Assembly: GCA_017163975.1 (NCBI GenBank)
Contig: JAFFSR010000218.1
Coordinates: 186,001-250,000, forward strand
Source: Anastatus disparis
Taxonomy: Eukaryota; Arthropoda; Insecta; Hymenoptera; Eupelmidae
Length of the DNA: 64,000 nt
Direction of reading: 5' to 3'
Shown: piece by piece, positions 35,344 through 46,260 of the stretch
Layout of the letters: every line of letters begins with the position of its first letter
Numbering within the stretch: the stretch's first letter is position 1
Made by a program: the position numbers and the translations under genes
Notes under the pieces: model-generated
Databases searched by the model: none
What the model was told of the DNA's origin: nothing
What the model saw: the letters and a program-made list of their open reading frames with translations, nothing else

Positions 35344-35515
35344 TGAAGTTTACGTGATTCACTCGGTAGAGCAATGGATTCACAATTCTAGGTCCCAAGT
35401 TCAATTCTCGCTCTCGGCCGAGTGATACAAGCACCACTGTACTCGTAATATGTGCTTTGTTCACAAACAAACTGAGAAACCTCTGTCGTTCATTTTATTA
35501 TTGCGATGCTCTTTA
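35344..35515 (+). mobile_element. tRNA-derived SINE, copy D (old)
   Basis: Diverged family member with A-box head, aagttcaattctcgctctcggccga region and family body. It ends without a clear A tail just upstream of the LRR gene 2 promoter, in the position matching copy B. Confidence 0.75.
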
Positions 35516-35676
35516 GAAAACATTTTTTCAGAAAGTGATTCCCCCACAGCCCTTAAGAGACCCTAAATCGGTCGTCAAACGTATCCTTTATACCTGAGAC
35601 TAGTGAAATTACGGTAAAATATATGACAATGCATAAATGGAATGCAGAGAAACATCATCATTTCTACCTGACCTCG

Positions 35677-35747
35677 TATATATAGGACCGAAAAAATACC
35701 GAGAGAACAGTTTAACGCATACCATTGATAGGTAGTGTTCAATCAGT
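35677..35747 (+). promoter_or_regulatory. Core promoter of LRR gene 2
   Basis: TATATATA at 35677-35684; an acagttt initiator-like motif about 30 bp downstream (35707-35713); then accattgataggt and aatcagttta. The same order occurs upstream of the LRR pseudogene (17907-17978), and the later part upstream of LRR gene 1. Confidence 0.65.
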
Positions 35748-35793
35748 TTAGCAAATAAAGTTTAGATACGCAGTAAATTTAGTTTTATTCACA

Positions 35794-37137
35794 ATGAATA
35801 ATATAGTACACAGTGTAATTTTTGCATTTATTGTAATTAATATACAAATAAATGGAGAATTATTTAATTTACTTGACAGTAATTATGTGAACGATAGTGC
35901 ATGCGAAGTATCTTTAAATTTAACGAACGTCGGCCTCCGCAGTTTAGGGGCCAATTTCATCAGGAGTTCATCAGTCACCGAATTAATACTTCGTAACAAC
36001 GAAATTCAAAATATAGATTATCAAGCATTTGATAGTCTACCGCGATTAAAGTTTTTAGATTTATCAAACAACAGTTTATCAATGAAAAATCATTTAATTC
36101 CTTTTGGCTCTCATTCTACTTTAGAAAAATTAATTTTAGATAATAATTTCAATGAGCATGATAGAGGACATAGTATTTTCAAAATTTCAAGTATATATCA
36201 TAATTTAAAATATCTTTCATTACGTAATACTCGCATCATTGTATTTTCTTTGAATTTAAATATGTCTTCTTATTTTCCGAAGATTACACATCTTGATATC
36301 TCTGATAATGAGTTACATCATTATCATTCATTCGCAGAAGTACCAATTACGGTTACTCATCTTAATTTAGATAACACTGCAATCAATTATTTAAATTCGG
36401 ATGAAATTTTATGGTCTAGAAATGTGAAATCACTTTCTTTAAATAGAAATAAAAATATTTATTCTATTTGGTCACAATCATCGCCAAGTTGCGAACGTAA
36501 TGGATTTTTATGTTTAAATATGAAAAATCTTGAAAGTTTGTCCATTTCCGACTGCAATTTGTTTGAATTTTCTGAAGATGCTTTTAATTCTATCAATAAT
36601 TTGTTAAGTTTAAACTTATCAAATAATGAAATTAAAAATTTTCCATCCAATTTGCTCAAAAGTGTACCAAAATTAAAAGATTTGGATTTAAGTAACAATC
36701 CATTGAGCGAGGTTCCTGCATTTAATTTTTTACCAAATTTAACAATATTAAAAATGAATGATATGAAAGATTCCTCTATCGTCACAAACATTATGAAGAA
36801 TAAGTGGGATTTGTCTAAATTAGAAATTTTGTCATTTATTGGTGGTAAGATTTTTGATCTACCTTTGGAAATGATATCAAACTTACCTGCTCTTAAAGAA
36901 TTAAATCTTTCAAGAAACTTTATAAAAACCATTGGATTTAATTTAGGAAAACTTAAACATCTTGAAAAATTATACTTGTACGATAATTTGATTACGGAAA
37001 TAGATCACTCATGGATCAATGGAAGTGAATCTCTGCAATTACTAAATATTCAGAAAAATTCAATCGCTAGTTTTAAGGCTGGCGCATTTAAATACTTACC
37101 AAGTAATCTCACAATTCTGTATAAAAATACTATTTAA
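35794..37137 (+). CDS. Secreted leucine-rich-repeat protein (LRR gene 2)
   Basis: 447 residues in one exon, clearly paralogous to the gene at 28313. The signal peptide covers about residues 1-20 (ending QINGE). About 14 leucine-rich repeats follow, for example VTELILRNNEIQNID, LKDLDLSNNPLSEVP and LEKLYLYDNLITEID, running to the end (NLTILYKNTI). As in the paralog there is no LRR C-terminal cysteine cap, membrane anchor or intracellular domain, so a soluble secreted product is expected. Two internal Cys pairs (near SPSCERNGFLC and SISDCN) are shared with gene 1. It is preceded by a well-conserved TATA promoter, so strong tissue-specific expression is plausible. Candidate roles are Toll-pathway modulation or venom function; neither can be shown from sequence. 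An antisense 157-codon frame (36459-36932) is a shadow. Confidence 0.9.
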   Translation: MNNIVHSVIFAFIVINIQINGELFNLLDSNYVNDSACEVSLNLTNVGLRSLGANFIRSSSVTELILRNNEIQNIDYQAFDSLPRLKFLDLSNNSLSMKNHLIPFGSHSTLEKLILDNNFNEHDRGHSIFKISSIYHNLKYLSLRNTRIIVFSLNLNMSSYFPKITHLDISDNELHHYHSFAEVPITVTHLNLDNTAINYLNSDEILWSRNVKSLSLNRNKNIYSIWSQSSPSCERNGFLCLNMKNLESLSISDCNLFEFSEDAFNSINNLLSLNLSNNEIKNFPSNLLKSVPKLKDLDLSNNPLSEVPAFNFLPNLTILKMNDMKDSSIVTNIMKNKWDLSKLEILSFIGGKIFDLPLEMISNLPALKELNLSRNFIKTIGFNLGKLKHLEKLYLYDNLITEIDHSWINGSESLQLLNIQKNSIASFKAGAFKYLPSNLTILYKNTI

Positions 37138-37815
37138 TTAACTAATTATCCATTATGTAAATCAATTAATTGTCTTCAGTATATTTGTAATAAATTATTA
37201 TAAATTTAAATGAATAAAGAAAACATTTTTAATCTTAAAAAATTCTGTGCTGTTACCATGACTATCATAATAACCATAAAACCATTGCTAACTATTTTAT
37301 TTGTATATTTTTTTAAGAGGATTTTGTGTGGTGTAGATAAATAAATTATTTTTTGCCATTCCAACCCCAAAATCGCAACTTCGTTGCTCTTTCTTGGCTC
37401 TCATGGCAAAAAATACAGTTTGCAACTGGTATGAAAAGGCTTTTTTACGAAACTCGTTACGACCCTCACCTTCGGCTCGAGCCGTAAACTTCTCGTTTCG
37501 TAAATAAAGTGTTTTCATACCCGTTACAAAATGCACTATTGAAGTTTCTAAAATGAAAAAACTTCTTAATATTTCATTAATTTGTTTTTTATAATTCTTT
37601 TGAAAAATCTTTCAGCAATTGAAAATCTTAATAAACATGAATTTACATTTTTAATGTTCACTTTAGTTATAAACATATTTGAATGATTTTATGTGAATTT
37701 CTTAGTGCAATATTGTTTGATACTAAAAGTCATTACAAATCGATTTAACAATTTTTTTATACAAAAGCAGAGAATCGAATTTGTGATTCTGTTATAATAG
37801 TGCGTTTTAAATTTT
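37138..37815. other. 3' flank of LRR gene 2
   Basis: AATAAA-type signals occur within 80 bp of the stop (near 37188 and 37212). 37632-37750 matches the sequence after the LRR pseudogene (18950-19080). A less AT-rich patch at 37360-37520 has no domain in its open frame. The TTAA at 37807-37810 corresponds to the site that carries the palindrome-containing insertion in the other copy. Confidence 0.6.
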
Positions 37816-38640
37816 GAATCTTTTTAAAAGTTTGATTTTTAATGCAATTGAGACAAATAAATCTTTTTATACATGCCATTCAAAAAAAATAAAAAAATTG
37901 TCTTTAAATAAACTTTTCTAATGTTTCAGTAATACAACTTTAATAGTAAATTCTATAATAAATAAATTAAGATGTTTTCATGAAAAATAGTTACATATTT
38001 TTATATTTAACCTTATTTGTTGGTATAATCTATTTAGAATTCAATCTTGTTTCATTCTTTCGATTTTTAATAAATAAGATGAAATACGAAAATGATAATA
38101 AATAGTTTCTACGAGCCGGTCTGTGGCTCATTCGGTAGAGCATTGGATTCGTAATCTCGAGGTTCCGAGTTCGAATCCCGCTCTCGGCCGATTGATACAA
38201 ACACCACTGTACGTTACATATGCTTTGTTCACAAACACACTTACGAGCTCCGTCGCTGATTAGCATCGCAAAAATAGCATAGCATAAATATAGCGACGTT
38301 AAAAAAAAAAAAAAAAAAAAATAGTTTCTACTTTCATTCTAGTATAATCAGATGGATTATTAATTTTTTAGTTTTATCCTTTATTTTTATTTTTAATCTC
38401 ATTTTATTGTATCTTCTTTTTGCCTATTTTTATTTCTTTTTATTTAAAACATAAAAAACTGAAAGAAAAATGGAGAAGAAAGGAGCTGATGAAGATGCGT
38501 CGTTGGTGTCTTTGCACACCCTTACATTATGCTATATTGTATACATGGAAAGAACTGCATTTTATTTAAAAGGGAGACCTTATCCAGACTTAGAATTATG
38601 TTTTATTTACGTTCTACATTTTACATTCTGAAATAAGGTA
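37816..38640. repeat. Duplicated block X, copy 3 (with SINE E)
   Basis: Collinear with 22036-22600 except for the SINE inserted at 38114. Ends near cagacttagaattatg...tttacgttcta. Confidence 0.75.
38101..38331 (+). mobile_element. tRNA-derived SINE, copy E, with 13-bp TSD
   Basis: Full-length plus-strand member (38114-38318): A box, B box (GTTCGAATCCC), family body, tagcgacgtt end and A tail. Flanked by aaatagtttctac at 38101-38113 and 38319-38331. The equivalent place in the duplicate near 22310 lacks the SINE, an independent empty site. Confidence 0.95.
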
Positions 38641-38689
38641 AATGAGTTTTGGATTCTACTCTCAAGAATGTATAAAGATCAATTAAAAA

Positions 38690-38900
38690 GAAATTTATTT
38701 ACTCAAATAGGAACGTGATGATAAGAAAAAAAATTTTAAATAACATTATATAAATATAATTTTTTATATAGTTGGATAAAAATATTTATTAAAAAGGTAA
38801 TATAGAATTAGACATTTAAAAATTTTTCTAATAATCTGATTATTTTCTATTAAAATACTTATCAATATTAGTAAAAAGACTTTTCAGTCGTTTTATAGTT
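38690..38900. repeat. Duplicated block Y, copy 2
   Basis: Aligns with 17161-17395 upstream of the LRR pseudogene. Together with block X it defines the duplicated LRR unit. Confidence 0.7.
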
Positions 38901-39740
38901 GTAACAAACTTAAACGATTAGACAAATTTTTTTTTTCCATGCTATATATTATACATTTTTTTTTATCGCATATTTTAAAAAATTTATAAATGACCAATAT
39001 AAAGGGTGCCCACAAACACGTAGCAAATAAGGAAACCCAGGGTAACGTGAAAAATTATTATTATTTTAATTACTCGTTAAATATCATTTTTTCAAATTAA
39101 TTAGAAATTCATCTTTCTAACATAATCACATTTTTCATAATTCACTTTCGCTATTAACTTCTCACTTCTAATTTACTCGTGTTCAAAGTTGTAGGGAAAA
39201 ACGGTTTCCGTGGTATTAAATAGCAAATGACACTTTTTTGTCAGGATACGCTCTACACCAATTTTCACGACAAACTTTTTACGAGTACTTTCTCGAAGCA
39301 TAAAAAAAACTTGTTTGTTTACTTCCTTAAAAATTTCAATCTTGCATGCTAAAACTTTTCAGTTGAAACTAAAAATTGTAAATGTGAGTATTAATAAAAA
39401 GTTTGGATGAAAAATTACAAAATGCTGATAAAAACTTGGATGAAATTTTAAAAAGTTTATTTTTAGTTACGAAACGTTTCTTTCAAATTTAATTTTCACA
39501 TGAATTATTAAACAAAAAAATGTAATTTAACAAAATATATGATCATATAATTTATTGTATTATACAATGAATACATCGAGTCTATTATAAATAAAAACAA
39601 TATTTTCATTTATTATAAATAATTTTTTAAACAATTTGGATAATTATAAAACGTAATCATCAAACTTTCTAAAAAAAAAATAATATGCAAGTCTTTCCAT
39701 TGTTATCAAATCAATGATAAAAATATAAAATAGCCAAAGT
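38901..39740. other. Intergenic, nothing recognised
   Basis: AT-rich, no gene, no repeat identified within the window. Confidence 0.5.
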
Positions 39741-39985
39741 AAAAAGTATCTTTTTTTTTTATTTTATTTAACGTCACTATATTTATGCTATCGTTGCGAT
39801 GCTAATTAGCGACGGAGGTCGTCAGTGTGTTTGTGAACAAAGTACATGTGATTACAGTGGTACTTGTATCAATCGGTCGAGAGCGGGATTCGAACTCGAG
39901 ACCTCGAGATTACGAAGCCATCGCTCTACCGACTGAGCCACTGAGTCCTCATTAGAAAAAAAAAAAAAAAAAAAAAAGTATCTTA
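39741..39985 (-). mobile_element. tRNA-derived SINE, copy F, with 12-bp TSD
   Basis: Minus-strand member with its 3' poly-A at the left as poly-T and the tRNA-like head at about 39870-39955. Flanked by aaaaagtatctt at 39741-39752 and 39974-39985. A run of A also lies between the head and the right duplication, unlike other copies. Confidence 0.85.
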
Positions 39986-41023
39986 TTCAATAAACTTCAT
40001 TTCTTCGTTTTGTGATTGGCAAAGCTTATGCGAGCTTTTCTTCTCTTTTTTTTTATACAAGTAAAAAAGCCTAAAACCAGTAGCCGTAGCATTAAAGACG
40101 GATGAAAGCTTCAATAGAAGCAGACAATAAGATTGAGTTATCGTAATAAAGTTACTTGTCTCTTGAAGCGTTGCCAGACTAAATAGGATGGTATATAGAA
40201 CGTTTTTCGCATATATACACCGTTCTATATGTATATATTCCACGAAACAATGACAATCTTTTTATCTCCTCTGATTTTTATACGAATAAAATAAAAGAGA
40301 GGAATGAGTTTTTTTAAAATAAAGGAGACGAGCAAGGGGACACAATTGTGTCCGTATAATTAATTTTTAAATGGCTTTTGTAATTCTATTGGCAAATGCA
40401 ATTTTATTCACTTTAAGCTATTTCCTTTGATCCTGATACTTTATTCGAATGGCCAATGATATTTTACCCTTTCTTTTATCGAGTTAAGGGATTTTCCAAT
40501 GAAATCTTTCAAAAAAATTATCTGTCAACAGAAGTAAGGGTTTTTATTGTATTTGTGAAATTGTTAATTTACGTTTTGTCAACATTGATTTCTATATTCT
40601 AATTTTAAAAAACGGCATTAACATCCAGAGCATTTCATATTTAAAATTTTTTAACTTTAAAAGACTACCGAATACCGACACAAATTTTGTTATTCCAAAT
40701 TTTTTCTTAAATTAATTCACTCATCAGTTTTAAACTTTGAGAAAATGTCTGGAATAGACAAATAAATTAAGAGCCTTTATATTAGTTCAAAAATAATAAA
40801 AAGAAAACAAGAAGCCTGTGCTTGCCAATTTCAAATATTTTTCCAAAAAAGTAATCAAAACTTGAAATAACAGAAGGGTAAAATAGGTATCTGTGCCAGT
40901 ATACGACGTGTGTCGGTATTGCTGTGATTATTTTAAGCTTTTAATGAATTACCTTCATTTTCGCTTCAGAATCAATTGTGGATGTTATTTAAAGCTGTGA
41001 TCTAGAATATTAAAAGAAAATTC
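39986..41023. other. Intergenic, no supported gene
   Basis: The minus-strand open frame 39983-40243 has no domain. Contains one possible MITE (40660-40915). Confidence 0.5.
40660..40915. mobile_element. Possible MITE, family 3
   Basis: Ends resemble inverted repeats around a taccgaataccgacaca / gtatctgtgccagtatacga pair. Related ends occur near 27345 and 54110-54295. Confidence 0.4.
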
Positions 41024-41228
41024 AGAGTCGGTCTGTGGCTCATTCGGTAGAGCGTTGGATTCGTAATCTCGAGGTTCCGAGTTCGAATCCAGCTTTCGGC
41101 CGATTGATACAAGCACCACTGTACGTTACATGTGCTTTGTTCACCAACACACTTACGAGCTCCGTCGCTGATTAGCATAGCAATAATAGCATAGCATAAA
41201 TATAGCGACGTTAAAAAAAAAAAAAAAA
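41024..41228 (+). mobile_element. tRNA-derived SINE, copy G
   Basis: Full-length plus-strand copy with tRNA-like head, family body, tagcgacgtt end and A tail to 41228. Very close to copy E. No certain duplication. Confidence 0.9.
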
Positions 41229-44200
41229 TTATTTCAATTACTTTATTTCATCAATTATTTTTATATTTATAAAATTCAATGCTTAAAAAAAATCATATAC
41301 AATAAATAGAAAAAAATGTTTCTCCAGTCTGAATTTATTTTCTTTATAACTTGAGCAGCTATATTTAATTTATTCTTTGCATTCACACCTTCAAAGAAGA
41401 TAAGAATAAAAGGAACACTCAAACGTTTCTTTTCGACACTAAAATCTCATATATATATATATAAATTTATTTTCAATATTTCGCATTCATGCTATTCATA
41501 ACGTCATGATTCTTTGGAATTCCACATAAACGACAGATTGTGTCTGCTTGTCTGTATGAGCCCCAATCATTTTCTCATCACATCGTGCACATAGACGTCT
41601 ACCATTTATACGCGAACGATGAAAAGGGACGAACAGTTGCGGCGGGCCGCCCCCGTCGAGCTGTTGCATTCTATACACCGACGTAGTATTCTGTAAAATG
41701 AGAAACCGATATCAAGGCGTATATGTATAAACATTCGTGATGAATCGCTCGGAATCTACCTACTCGTCAATCCATCAAGAGGCTTTGACTTCTTTTTTTG
41801 TTTCTACTTTTTTTTTTCAATGGGTTTGTTTTTTTTCTTCTTTTTTTCGTTCGCTTTTTTGTCACGGAGTAGCTTTTTTTGTTTCTTTTTTGAAGACTTG
41901 GAGAGACTGTCAGAGGAGACGACGACGTAATCTGTATGCACTGGCATTTTGGAAATAAAAGAGCGGATGAGAGCTGCTGGAGTAAATTTAAAAATGATAT
42001 TTTGACCTTTTTCAATGGACATGAATCCCTATAAAAATGTAGCTTGCGTACAAGTGAGTACAAAATCATAATATGATTTATGTTTCTAAACAAAATAATA
42101 TTTAGAATTTTAAAAGAGCTTGCATGTTGAGAAATTTTTTTAAACTAATATTGAAAATTATTAATCAATTGAGTTTGATTTTTAATTGTTGATTCTTCCA
42201 CATTTTTATCCTATGATTGAAAATTTTATTAAAGTGTCAAATAAAATATTGTAAGTAATAATTTAATTAAAATTGAAGAAGCTGGAATTGTAATTTAAAA
42301 TGCTCAAGCTCAAAGTCATCAATGGGAAAGTAATTACAATTTATTTTTAATTGTTTACTTGTAATCTTGTTTAAAAAATTAAATATGTTTTAGCGAAAAT
42401 AATTACAAACATTAAAAAAATTATTCATTTTAAAATTAAGTTTAACAGTAATCCCTACACTGCAACCTTTTTAATAAGTATCTTAAGCTAAAATTTATAA
42501 TAAATAGTTGAATTTTTATAAAATTCTTAGGCAAAAAAAATAAAGAAAAACAAAAAGAAATTTTAAATTTATCATTTTTATTTTGTTTTTTTAGGACAAC
42601 AAATAAGATTGTTTTCTGTAAAAATATATTTTCTAGCATGTGAAAATTAGGTTTAAATTTTTTCAAAATTTTCTGATTAATTTTAAATTTATTATAATAA
42701 GTTATTGTTAAAAGTGGCTACTGTAGTAGCCAAATACAGTTAACGGGTCAAAATAAAGTATAAACTGCACACTATACATCGTCGAAATAGCTCGTATAAC
42801 AAATTCGACCAAATGTAAATGAGTTAAGGGATTAGGAGAGCAGGAAAGATATCGTTTTATGCAAAGCGTTAAGAATCTCAATGAACAAACTACGGTTACA
42901 CGCAGGTATATAGTCCTTGAGACCTCTCCTGGTAACCTCACTTAAAACCGCAGCGTGTATAATACAAAGTCAAAGAAGAGAGGAAAAGCAAAACTTACCA
43001 TAGTTTCGAGAAACTTTCTTGCATCTTCGTTATATATACATACATACGTATAAACTGCAAGTAGGTGCAAAAGTTTATGTACAAAGTTTTACAAGTGGTA
43101 CATAGGAAGGTTGTACAAAGGGCTCCTCGTCAAATGCTGTCTTTGTCTCTTTCTTTATTCCCCTTTTGCACTTTCTCCTTGACTTGTAAATTTCCTCGGT
43201 TTAACTTTATATATATGTATATACACGTAAAATTTCTCGATGCCACTATATATACACCAACGTCTTGTATATTATCGAAAGATGGGAGAAAGAGTAAGAG
43301 AGCATCGAGGAAACTACGGTGTATAAGGCTTTTTGGTACAAGGGAGGGCTTTCAAATTGTATCGGAAATACGAGAATTATGATGCTTTTAAGGCTTTATT
43401 TTGTCGGTTATGGCTTAAGACGCTAGATTTCGTAATGCGATGGAAGTATACTTTTTATATAAAGTAAATTATTGACAAAAAAAAAATATTCAGCTTTTAG
43501 CTTATTAAGTTTAAGGTGATTAAATTTTATTTTTTTATTAAGTATATATTGAATACTAAAGAGTTGTGAAATAAATCAGTCTAGCCACGGTACGTTAAAA
43601 GCTTGCACTGTAAAGATGATTGATGAAAATTTTGTTTATTAGAAAGTAAACGAAAAAAAAAACAGAATGAAAAAGAAAATCAATGTACCCTTAACGGGAA
43701 AAAAAATTTTTAAGACAATATATGACCGTTAATGTACGGCTATTTCCACTTATTACACAACCTATAAACATTACACATAATTCTTAAATAAATTTATTTT
43801 AGAAAAATGATTTTGAATTTTTCTCATATATGATGGGACATTCTTTCATTCATGCTTGTTTCACTTTTTTTGATTATAAAGACATTGTAGACTATGATTA
43901 CAAGGTAAAATTCTTTTTGACAAGTGTATGATAGTTTTATACTTTTTATATTCCAAGAAAAATTAAAAGAATAAATGGATTAGGTTATATTTGCTAAAAT
44001 TTTAAGCCTCACGCTGTTGCGCCTGACAGCATAAGAATATGTTTTCTATATAGCAATATACCTCTAAAAATCTACCCCTAATTAATCCAAGAGAGCGGAA
44101 AATTTTTGAAAAATTTTTCAGTAGAATGACAAGTTTGTTAAAAAATATGAGAAGTGGGAGGATCTTGTTTAAATTTTATTTCAAGCTTAAAAGTTTTTCA

Positions 44201-46260
44201 AGTCTAGCAGTTTTTAAAGATTGTAATCCAGGCTATCTTCATATTCAGTTTTCCTCCAATCGATTTCCAAGCCTCTTGCTCCTGATTGATAATCAGTATA
44301 GCTTTATCTTTATTTATTAAAAATTTAAATATTTTACAAAAAATATTTATGATTTACAGGTAACTGTGAGACCTAGAGAAGAGCTGTTGTTTGCAAATGA
44401 AAGACATCCTGGGAATATTTATGATCAAACTTGCTTCGAATTACAAAATAATATCTATATTTGATGTTATCACTTAATATAATATTAAAATTAACAGGCA
44501 CATTATATGCTTAATAATTATGTTAATGAAACAGAAGGACTATTGAGTATTTTATAATCAATAATTTTTAAATATCTAATTTCTTTATAGTCATATATTT
44601 CGTTTTATTTTAACCATTACGGTCCCATAAGGACATTGGCGAACGCGAACTTTAATTAGTTTATATAAATTACAAAACTTTTTTTTAAGTAAAACAAGTG
44701 TACAATGATCTTAATTAGCAAAATACAAGATCCTTAGAAGTTTAGAAAATTCAAATATTTAACTTGTTTTTTTATAGCAATGGATTCCACCTACAACATT
44801 TATCAGGGAAAATAAATCTTTCTGTAGAAACAATTTGGGACCGAAAGTTTTGCAATGGAATAGACTATATGATTTATATATAGTTACTGATATTACAATT
44901 TTTATATATCATTTGTTACTTTAAGAAAATTAAAAATTTTCAAATTTTTTTTGTTATTTGTTTAATTTTAACTTAAGATGGTTACAAAAAAGTTGCAGTG
45001 TATGCGTTAATAATTACAGAATCTAATGTTATAAATGAAAATAATAATAAAAAATATAAAACAAAAAGAAATTGTAACATTATTCTCCATACGTTCGTAT
45101 AAAATTATATACGCAAATATTTACTATGATGACTATCACAGTGGTTCATAAAATTTAAATTCTCCCATCAATTAGGCATACGCATGATTTTTTGTTTCAT
45201 AATATTGCGTTACTCGTCACATGATTCCATTAAATGAGGCTACTGAGCTCCTGTAAAACGCGCTCTAATTGACTTGGTCAATCTTAATGTTTTTACGCAT
45301 TAAAATCTTCACTGCCATACGTTTTAAGAGGAGGCCGTATATCTCTACCCTGTCAAATCTAAATTTTAGTTATTATTTCGAAATTAAATATTTTTTTACA
45401 AAAGTAACGGGCAGAGCCCAATAGATTCAAGGACAAGCGAATGATTCTATTCTATAAAAAAATATAAAATTTTCATTAGTTTTCAAGTGAGGTCTGAAAC
45501 AGAAAAAAAGTTTAATTTTATTGAAGTCTCTTCAACTCTTTTTCCGTTTCAGACTTCACTCGAAAACTATTGAAAATTTATATTTTTTCATAGAATAGAA
45601 TGTCCTTAAATCTATTGGGCTCTGCCCTTACTTTGGTACAAAAATATTTAGTTTAGTAATTATAACAAAAATTTAGATTAGACAAGGACGGAGCTATACG
45701 GCCTCCTCTTAATATATTAAATAATAAAATTTAATCTTACATTCGAAATAAAGTAGTTGCAAAAATTGTGATATTTAAAAATTCAAATAAAAGATTTGTT
45801 TTGATAATATTTGAGTAATTGTTTAAAACATATTAAACAAATTGTGTTAATTAACAATACATTCTAATTACACCGAATAATTTTAAAAATTATTCATTTA
45901 CACTTGTTTTTTTGTAAGACCAATTCATTGTATTTTATTTTTTTGCAAAAAAAGAAGATAAAATTGCTAGCTTGTGTTATTTTTCCAGGAAACATCGGTG
46001 CCAAATTCAAATAACTCTAATGACATGGCACATAATACGTGCAATAATTACAGTTAACATTGAATTCCACGCTTCGTTTCTTTGCATCACGACATAATGG
46101 ATATTAGTATTGTTTGAAACAAATTATTCAGCGACGAGTGAGAATAGCCTAGAATCTCTTGTAAATACTGCCGACAAATGGTGACAATGGTTTTAGTTTT
46201 TAAAAGAATATTCGCTTGGTTGTACAACATAAAAATTTTTAGTGCGGACGGCGACTGAAA
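41229..46260. other. Long intergenic stretch, no supported gene
   Basis: Contains one palindromic MITE (45328-45708). Two less AT-rich patches (about 41500-41960 and 42700-43400) look like single-copy conserved-type DNA. Their small open frames (41496 minus, 41737, 41767 minus, 42708 minus, 43065) lack domains and most follow homopolymer-rich sequence. An exon of an intron-rich gene cannot be excluded. Confidence 0.45.
45328..45708. mobile_element. Palindromic TTAA-flanked MITE, family 1, copy b
   Basis: 381 bp, flanked by TTAA at 45324-45327 and 45709-45712. Termini GAGGAGGCCGTAT and ATACGGCCTCCTC are perfect inverted repeats. The inner arms (gggcagagcccaatag and its mirror) differ from copies a and c, so it is a subfamily. 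Confidence 0.85.

Noticed and set aside
36459..36932. 157-codon minus-strand ORF
   Set aside because: Antisense shadow of the LRR gene 2 coding sequence with no homologous frame conserved as protein.
38114..38190. Functional tRNA-Thr(CGT) gene
   Set aside because: It has A and B boxes and a plausible anticodon loop, but the acceptor stem does not close. The same sequence continues into a shared SINE body with A tail and target duplications, so it is the SINE head. The same applies to the heads in copies A, C, F and G.
41496..41678. 60-codon minus-strand ORF with a CARCDEK stretch
   Set aside because: Considered as a possible zinc-binding exon because the region is less AT-rich. It has only one Cys pair, no clear splice sites and no partner exon nearby.
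41737..42093. Overlapping Lys/Phe-rich ORFs on both strands
   Set aside because: They follow T-rich low-complexity sequence; no domain or conservation.
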